Source: an uncultured Selenomonadales bacterium (GTDB taxonomy: Bacteria; Bacillota; Negativicutes; Selenomonadales; Selenomonadaceae). From it: a stretch of DNA of 6,525 nt. Positions 1 to 4,368 of the stretch are shown here, one piece after another. A program made the translations under genes and the position numbers. A model generated the notes under the pieces. That model saw only the letters and a program-made list of their open reading frames with translations, did not search any database and had not been told where the DNA came from. Every line of letters starts with the position of its first letter. The first letter of the stretch is position 1. Location: positions 1 through 6,525 of the forward strand of contig CAMNLS010000071.1 of the NCBI GenBank assembly GCA_946543495.1. The letters run 5' to 3'.

Positions 1-73
1 CTTTTATCAAGCGCACAGACTCGTTGCCCGCGTCGATGTCCACGCCCGAATCTTTATAAGTCATTTGCTCCAT
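1..73 (-). CDS. purM: PurM, phosphoribosylformylglycinamidine cyclo-ligase (AIR synthetase), N-terminal fragment
   Basis: Only the first 24 codons are inside the window; the gene runs off at position 1. The visible start, MEQMTYKDSGVDIDAGNE, followed by a basic helix, matches the conserved PurM N-terminus (Y-K-x-A/S-G-V-D-I-D-A-G-N-E). PurM is a cytoplasmic enzyme that uses ATP to close the imidazole ring of FGAM, giving AIR in de novo purine synthesis. I chose the ATG at 71-73 because a GAGG Shine-Dalgarno at 81-84 sits 7 nt upstream. The next in-frame ATG, three codons later (62-64), would be 16 nt away, which is too far. The gene lies 58 nt downstream of the small secreted-protein gene and belongs to the same purine operon. 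Completeness cannot be judged from 24 codons. Confidence 0.88.
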   Translation of the reverse strand, partial: MEQMTYKDSGVDIDAGNESVRLIK

Positions 74-80
74 TTCAACA

Positions 81-84
81 CCTC
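81..84 (-). promoter_or_regulatory. Ribosome binding site of purM
   Basis: GAGG on the minus strand lies 7 nt before the ATG at 71-73. It decides the purM start in favour of this ATG over the in-frame ATG at 62-64. Confidence 0.7.
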
Positions 85-131
85 GCCAAAATCAAAGAGG
101 ACAAGGCAACACTCCTCGTCCCCCGACAATC

Positions 132-497
132 TTAATAGTACTTTCTGATGACTTCAAACATTGCCCATTCAATCGGCGTGTCGTAAGGATCTGGCGTGCC
201 GCTGTAGCCTTGCGAATTACTGAAACGCACGTCAACGCCTTGCCCTTGAAAATCGTAAAACGTGTAGTCGAGGTAATGAGTTGGAACATCGCCATTGCCC
301 GCTCCTTCACGCATTTTGAGCGTCGCGGTGCTGATAGCCATGCTTCCTTCCCAATGACATTCGATTGTCTCTGTCATTATGTAGCACGTATAATCCGTCA
401 CGTCTGACTTGCCGACGTAAACATCAGCCGCCTCGACCCGAACGCCCGCGCAGATTATCAAGCCGACAATCGCCGCAAGAAAAAATTTTTTAAGCAT
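132..497 (-). CDS. Small secreted protein of unknown function inside the purine operon
   Basis: I do not recognise this 121-residue protein. It begins with a classical Sec signal peptide: MLKK, a hydrophobic core at about residues 5-18, then a V-E-A motif that predicts signal peptidase I cleavage after Ala23. The core contains Cys16, but the preceding residues (L-I-I) do not make a lipobox, so a lipoprotein is unlikely. The mature part, about 98 residues, is acidic, rich in Tyr, Asp and Thr, and has two cysteines (38 and 47) that could form a disulfide. It is probably a compact beta-rich extracytoplasmic domain, which is an inference. The start is 10 nt after the purC stop, and its GAGG Shine-Dalgarno overlaps that stop codon (TGAGG), so translation is probably coupled to purC. 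A signal peptide with good ribosome binding and operon spacing supports a real gene. Its presence among cytoplasmic purine enzymes is odd. Confidence 0.8.
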   Translation of the reverse strand: MLKKFFLAAIVGLIICAGVRVEAADVYVGKSDVTDYTCYIMTETIECHWEGSMAISTATLKMREGAGNGDVPTHYLDYTFYDFQGQGVDVRFSNSQGYSGTPDPYDTPIEWAMFEVIRKYY

Positions 498-507
498 ATC
501 AAACGCC

Positions 508-1212
508 TCACAACGTCAAACGGTCAAGCATTTCTTTATAAGCTTCCACGACGCCGCCGAGGTCTTGACGGAATCTATCCTTATCAAGTTTCTCGTGCGT
601 GACGGTATCCCAGAAGCGGCAGTTGTCCGGAGAAATTTCATCAGCCAAGATAACTTCGCCGTCAAAGCGTCCGAACTCAAGCTTGAAGTCAATCAAGTCA
701 ACGTTCTTAGCCTTAAGCAGGTCGCGCAGAATCGTATTGACGGAGAAGGCGATATGCTCCATTTGATTAAGCTCGTCAATCTTAGCAAGGTCAAGAGCCA
801 TAATGTGATAGCGGTTGAGCATGGGGTCGCCGAGCTCGTCGCTCTTGTAGTAGTATTCGACGACGGGAACGGTGAGCGGCGTGCCTTCCTCAAGACCGAG
901 ACGCTTAACCAAGGAGCCGGCAACGATATTGCGCACAACGACTTCAAGTTTAATCATGTCGAGCCGCTTAACAATCATCTCGCGTTCGCCAATCTTCTCG
1001 ACAAAGTGACTTTTAATGCCGCGGTCTTTGAGTTGCTTAAAGAAGTACTGACTAATCTTGTTGTTGATAATACCCTTGCCCTCAATGACATCGTGTTTCG
1101 CGCCGTTACCCGCGGTGGCGTCGTCCTTGAAGTAAATCAAAAGTTCGCCGGGGTTGTCGGTCTCGAAGACGCTCTTAGCCTTGCCCTCGTAAAGCAGATT
1201 GCCTTTAATCAT
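508..1212 (-). CDS. purC: PurC, phosphoribosylaminoimidazole-succinocarboxamide synthase (SAICAR synthetase)
   Basis: This is a complete 234-residue cytoplasmic enzyme that joins aspartate to CAIR with ATP to form SAICAR, the substrate PurB cleaves next. It has the usual length of the short bacterial PurC. Visible landmarks are the N-terminal ATP-binding strand LYEGKAKSVF (residues 7-16), KDDATAGNGAKHD at 29-41, the first family signature around LEVVVRNIVAGS (89-100), the second signature LIDFKLEFGR (173-182), and ADEISPDNCRFWD (190-202). No key segment is missing. The gene starts 15 nt after the purB stop. Its Shine-Dalgarno (TAAGGAGG, 1223-1230) includes the purB stop codon, with 10 nt to the chosen ATG. 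An out-of-frame ATG lies between the two and is listed separately. The TGA stop overlaps the ribosome binding site of the next gene. Confidence 0.98.
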   Translation of the reverse strand: MIKGNLLYEGKAKSVFETDNPGELLIYFKDDATAGNGAKHDVIEGKGIINNKISQYFFKQLKDRGIKSHFVEKIGEREMIVKRLDMIKLEVVVRNIVAGSLVKRLGLEEGTPLTVPVVEYYYKSDELGDPMLNRYHIMALDLAKIDELNQMEHIAFSVNTILRDLLKAKNVDLIDFKLEFGRFDGEVILADEISPDNCRFWDTVTHEKLDKDRFRQDLGGVVEAYKEMLDRLTL

Positions 1213-1220
1213 GTTGCCAT
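1209..1220 (-). other. Three-codon mini-ORF (M-A-T-stop) overlapping the purC start
   Basis: Between the purC Shine-Dalgarno and the purC ATG there is another ATG at 1218-1220. Its frame reads ATG GCA ACA TGA and ends in an ATGA overlap with the purC start codon at 1210-1212. The mini-ORF ATG is only 2 nt from the GGAGG, which is too close for good initiation, whereas the purC ATG is 10 nt away. It could be accidental, or it could modulate purC initiation by termination-reinitiation. The sequence is certain; a function is not. Confidence 0.3.
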
Positions 1221-1227
1221 AACCTCC

Positions 1228-2520
1228 TTAAAGTTCAAAACGTTTGAATATCATATCCACATGGCGCAGGAACCACTTATAGCCGAAGCAGTCGGCGATT
1301 TCTTCCGCGCTTAGATATTTCGTAATGTCGGGGTCTTTGGTTACGTTCGTTTGGAAGTCTTCACCGTCGAGCCAACGTTTCATTGCATTGCGCTGAACCC
1401 ATTTATAAGCATCCTCACGAAGTACACCCTTGCTTACAATCTCAAGCATGAGCCGTTGACTATAAATCAAGCCGCCCGTGCGAGTCATATTATGCAACAT
1501 TGCTTCGGGATATACAAGGAGCTTGTCGACAATATTTGTAAGCTTGCGCGTGCAATAGTTGACGTTGATTGTTGAGTCGGGAAGGATGACGCGTTCAACG
1601 GAACTGTGACTGATGTCGCGTTCGTGCCAAAGGGTGATGTCTTCCATAGCGGCGATTGCGTTTCCTCTGACAAGCCGAGCCATTCCCGCAACGCGTTCGC
1701 AGTTAATCGGGTTACGCTTATGCGGCATAGCGGACGAACCTTTTTGACCTGGCGAAAAATATTCTTCAGCCTCGCGAATATCTGTGCGTTGAAGGTTGCG
1801 AATCTCGGTAGCGATTTTCTCAAGCGTGCTCGCCACGATTGCAAGTGCCGTCATGTATTCGGCGTGGCGGTCGCGCTGAATGACTTGCGTTGCCAAGCGG
1901 ACGGGCGTCAAGTCCAACTTCTTGCAGACAAGCTCTTCAATCTTCGGGTCAATGTTTGAGTAGGTGCCGACTGCGCCGCTAAGCTTGCCGACGCTGACAA
2001 TCTTCTTTGCGTGTTCGACGCGTTCAATGTCGCGCTCAACTTCCGCGCTCCAAAGTAATAACTTAAGCCCGAACGTCATCGGCTCGGCGTGTATGCCATG
2101 CGTCCTGCCGATACAAGCCGTGTGTTTGAATTCGACTGCGCGGCGGCGAAGGACTTCACGGAAGTTCTTAAGGTCATCAAGGATAATTTCCGCCGAACGT
2201 TTCATCATCAGGCAAATCGCCGTATCTTTAACGTCGCTTGAAGTCAAGCCCTTGTGAATGTATTTTGAATCTTCGCCGACATATTCGCCGACGCAAGTTA
2301 AGAAAGCAATAATGTCGTGGTGCGTGACTGATTCGATTTCGTGAATTCGTTCAAGATTGAAATTTGCTTTGGCGCGAATGTTCTTAGCGGCGTCAACCGG
2401 AATTTCTCCAAGCTCTGCCATGGCGTCGCAGGCGGCAAGCTCAACGTCTAAGATTGTCTGCCATTCGTTTTCAATCGACCAAAGTTTTCCCATCTCCGGC
2501 AAAGTGTAGCGTTCAATCAT
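1228..2520 (-). CDS. purB: PurB, adenylosuccinate lyase
   Basis: This is a complete 430-residue enzyme of the fumarase/aspartase superfamily. It acts as a cytoplasmic homotetramer and eliminates fumarate twice in purine synthesis: from SAICAR to give AICAR, and from adenylosuccinate to give AMP. Length and layout match the Bacillus/Thermotoga-type enzyme. Conserved pieces are THHD (66-69, containing catalytic His68), TSSDVKDTA (93-101), GRTHGIHAEP (138-147, with the proposed general acid His141) and the superfamily signature GSSAMPHKRNP (261-271), whose flexible loop carries the catalytic base serine. All active-site segments are intact. The ATG at 2518-2520 has an excellent AGAGGAGG Shine-Dalgarno 7 nt upstream. 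The gene is first in the purine operon, behind its own promoter, and its TAA stop is part of the purC ribosome binding site. Confidence 0.98.
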   Translation of the reverse strand: MIERYTLPEMGKLWSIENEWQTILDVELAACDAMAELGEIPVDAAKNIRAKANFNLERIHEIESVTHHDIIAFLTCVGEYVGEDSKYIHKGLTSSDVKDTAICLMMKRSAEIILDDLKNFREVLRRRAVEFKHTACIGRTHGIHAEPMTFGLKLLLWSAEVERDIERVEHAKKIVSVGKLSGAVGTYSNIDPKIEELVCKKLDLTPVRLATQVIQRDRHAEYMTALAIVASTLEKIATEIRNLQRTDIREAEEYFSPGQKGSSAMPHKRNPINCERVAGMARLVRGNAIAAMEDITLWHERDISHSSVERVILPDSTINVNYCTRKLTNIVDKLLVYPEAMLHNMTRTGGLIYSQRLMLEIVSKGVLREDAYKWVQRNAMKRWLDGEDFQTNVTKDPDITKYLSAEEIADCFGYKWFLRHVDMIFKRFEL

Positions 2521-2553
2521 CTAAAAACCTCCTCTAACATTTCCTTGCCGTCA

Positions 2554-2581
2554 ATTATAAAGGAAAAATTTATTTTTGCAA
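2554..2581 (-). promoter_or_regulatory. Predicted sigma-A-type promoter of the purB-purC operon
   Basis: On the minus strand, a -35 element TTGCAA (2576-2581; 4 of 6 consensus) is followed after 16 bp by a perfect -10 element TATAAT (2554-2559). The spacer is AT-rich. Transcription would start near 2547, giving a leader of about 26 nt that contains little besides the purB Shine-Dalgarno. The promoter lies just downstream of the terminator of the preceding transcription unit. I see no copy of the Bacillus PurR box (core CGAAC) beside it, and the leader is too short for a purine riboswitch. If the operon is controlled by purines, the mechanism must act at or upstream of this promoter or be of another kind. 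Confidence 0.75.
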
Positions 2582-2608
2582 TGACGGCGGGGCAAGTGAC
2601 GATTGGGC

Positions 2609-2636
2609 AAAAAAATAGCCCTCCGCGTAGGAGAGC
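2609..2636 (-). terminator. Rho-independent terminator after the CBS-ACT gene
   Basis: The minus strand reads GCTCTCC, loop TACGC, then GGAGGGC: a 7-bp stem (plus-strand arms 2630-2636 and 2618-2624) with one T-G wobble pair. It is followed by TA and then seven T residues (2609-2615). It begins 16 nt after the stop codon of the CBS-ACT gene. It separates the ATPase / HEPN-like / CBS-ACT transcript from the purB promoter. Confidence 0.85.
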
Positions 2637-2652
2637 AACAAACGATAACACG

Positions 2653-3303
2653 TCAACCGATATTGACTGCGTGAACGACTTTATAACCGCGCAGATTGAG
2701 TAGTTTTTTAACGTCTTCAAGGGCGGCGTGTTCACCGAGTCGCACGACGAGTTCATAACGATCATCGCTTTGCTTGCACGTGATGAAGCTGTCGATGTTT
2801 ATATTGTTATCGGCGAAAATCTTTGTAATCTCCGCCATGACACCAACCTTGTTATCGACTTCGATAGTTAAACGAGTCTTGCCGCCGCCGGGCAAGCCCA
2901 TAACCTCAATAAACGTTTTAAGAATGTCAGTCGCTGTGATAATGCCGACTAACGCGCCAACGTCCGAGACGACAGGCAAGCCGCCGACTTTGTTATTGTA
3001 CATGATAAGCGCGGCTTCTTCGACGGTCGCGCCTTCGTTCACGGTGACAACTTTTTCGTGCATGATGTCCTTGACGGAAATTTTATCAAGCAGGGAGCGT
3101 ATCTCAAACTTAGAAAGGGTTGTCGCGGGCGAAGGAGCTACACGCATAATATCACGGTCGCTGAAGTAGCCTACGAGCTTTCCATTATCGACGACGGGCA
3201 GTCGGTGGAATTTATATTTCTTCATAAGCCTATCAGCCTGTTGAATCGTCGTGTCGCTCGTCACCGATACTGGATGCTTAGTCATTCTTGACGCTACAAA
3301 CAT
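2653..3303 (-). CDS. CBS-CBS-ACT domain regulatory protein, AcuB-like
   Basis: This is a complete 216-residue protein with two CBS domains and a C-terminal ACT domain. CBS1 spans about residues 7-55 (MTKHPVSV, then HRLPVVDNGKLVGYFSDRDI) and CBS2 about 79-133 (DIMHEKVVTVNEGATVEEA, then GGLPVVSDVGALVGIITATD). ACT spans about 143-215 (TRLTIEVDNKVGVMAEITKI, then NINIDSF). Both CBS repeats keep the xGxxTxxD/SDRD-type ends that often bind adenine nucleotides; ACT domains often bind amino acids or other small ligands. Order and length fit the AcuB-like family, named after Bacillus subtilis AcuB (about 214 residues), whose molecular role is not well settled. No catalytic domain is attached. The ATG at 3301-3303 has a GGGAGG Shine-Dalgarno 8 nt upstream and lies 24 nt after the HEPN-like gene. 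No promoter is visible in that gap, so it is probably co-transcribed. Ligand and target are unknown. Confidence 0.9.
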   Translation of the reverse strand: MFVASRMTKHPVSVTSDTTIQQADRLMKKYKFHRLPVVDNGKLVGYFSDRDIMRVAPSPATTLSKFEIRSLLDKISVKDIMHEKVVTVNEGATVEEAALIMYNNKVGGLPVVSDVGALVGIITATDILKTFIEVMGLPGGGKTRLTIEVDNKVGVMAEITKIFADNNINIDSFITCKQSDDRYELVVRLGEHAALEDVKKLLNLRGYKVVHAVNIG

Positions 3304-3327
3304 TTTAATAACCTCCCAAGAAAATTT

Positions 3328-4368
3328 TTATCGGCGGGAATTCTTCTCGAAGACCTTTTGCAATACGTCAAAGGTCAGCGGCGTCAAATGCGCCAGCTTA
3401 TTGCGCACCTCCCGATAAAATTCTAAGTCGTCGTTGTCAGCTTCGTTAATGAGCCATCGCCGCTGATTGAACAAGCCGTAAAGCTGTCCAACCTCAACTT
3501 CCTCTGGCACGGAGGAATAAGGTAATGCGTCTTTGATTTGCTGTTCGTATTGCTTGATAAAGTTTCGGCGGAAGGTCTCGACAAGAGGAAAGATTAACTT
3601 AAGTTGCGTCATCCAAATTGCCTGGTTAATGTCGTCGAAAGTTTTCTTTGAAGTGAACTTGCCCTCGCGCAGAATATTATCAAACGTCGCGCCGGGTGTC
3701 TTAAGAAAGTCATCGCTCCGTTCAATGCACGCCGCGCCAAACTCCACATCGCCTCCAGTGAGCGCGGAAACTAATTCGGCGAGATATTGTTTCATCAAGT
3801 GGTTTTCGTTAGCGAAGTCCGCCGCCGCGAATATATTAAAAGCAAAGCTATCGTAGCCGCTGATTTTATCATCGTAGGAAAGAATCTCGACGCCGAACTT
3901 GTTATCCGTCTTGCCGTTCGTTTCCAAGAGGAAGACGCCGCCCCGCTTGCCCGCGAGGAACTTTTGATAATCGGCAATGAACGCAAACCATTTATCGACC
4001 TGCGCGGGCGTGGCGTTGCGAATCCAAATGCAGCTGTCGTTTAAGGTAATGCCCGTGCTCTCCGCTAAGAACTTCGCGTAAGCCTTCTTGCTGTAGGGGC
4101 GGAAGCCGTCCTTATTCGCGCAGAACTCTTCGAGAACATATTCCTGCGGCTCGGACGAAATGTCTTCCGCGTCGACTACGTTAATCGTTTGAGTTCCCTT
4201 GCGCAAAAGCTTTTCCAACACATCGCGCATCGTATCTAACCAAGGGACACGCTCCGGCAAGCTCAAGATGACACTTTGACCGCCCGATAATTTTTCTGCC
4301 GCCTCGACAAGGAATCGGCGCGGGCCATTTAAGTCTTCCCACCAAATCTTCCCGAACAAATTATTCAT
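3328..4368 (-). CDS. Unrecognised 346-residue protein with a C-terminal HEPN-like RNxxxH motif
   Basis: I do not recognise this protein as a whole. Residues 1 to about 230 look alpha/beta: SVILSLPERVPW (32-43), SCIWIRNATPAQVDKW (112-127) and GGVFLLETNGK (143-153) resemble core strands of a P-loop-like fold, but there is no GxxxxGK[ST] motif, so an active ATPase is unlikely. Residues about 240-346 look all-helical and end with EVRNKLAHLTPL, in which RNKLAH (322-327) matches the R-(N/H/D)-x-x-x-H motif of HEPN domains, many of which are ribonucleases. The ATG at 4366-4368 has a GGAGG 6 nt upstream and overlaps the stop of the ATPase gene by 8 nt (ATGAATAA), so the two are almost certainly translationally coupled and probably act together. 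No signal peptide or membrane segment is seen. A HEPN effector or HEPN-like scaffold is the inferred role. That the gene is real is very likely; the HEPN assignment is moderate. Confidence 0.75.
   Translation of the reverse strand: MNNLFGKIWWEDLNGPRRFLVEAAEKLSGGQSVILSLPERVPWLDTMRDVLEKLLRKGTQTINVVDAEDISSEPQEYVLEEFCANKDGFRPYSKKAYAKFLAESTGITLNDSCIWIRNATPAQVDKWFAFIADYQKFLAGKRGGVFLLETNGKTDNKFGVEILSYDDKISGYDSFAFNIFAAADFANENHLMKQYLAELVSALTGGDVEFGAACIERSDDFLKTPGATFDNILREGKFTSKKTFDDINQAIWMTQLKLIFPLVETFRRNFIKQYEQQIKDALPYSSVPEEVEVGQLYGLFNQRRWLINEADNDDLEFYREVRNKLAHLTPLTFDVLQKVFEKNSRR

Noticed and set aside
445..455. A lipoprotein lipobox at Cys16 of the small secreted protein.
   Set aside because: The residue before the cysteine is Ile and not Gly, Ala or Ser. 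The cysteine sits inside the hydrophobic core, and a better signal peptidase I site (V-E-A) follows.
565..1314. A long plus-strand open frame (249 codons) opposite purC and the end of purB.
   Set aside because: It lies wholly antisense to two unmistakable purine genes, lacks a good ribosome binding site and matches no family I know. It is best explained as the open antisense frame of codon-biased coding sequence.
2517..2765. A minus-strand 82-codon frame spanning the purB promoter region and the end of the CBS-ACT gene.
   Set aside because: It runs through the terminator and promoter, overlaps the end of the CBS-ACT gene in another frame, and has low-quality, Cys/Ser-rich sequence.
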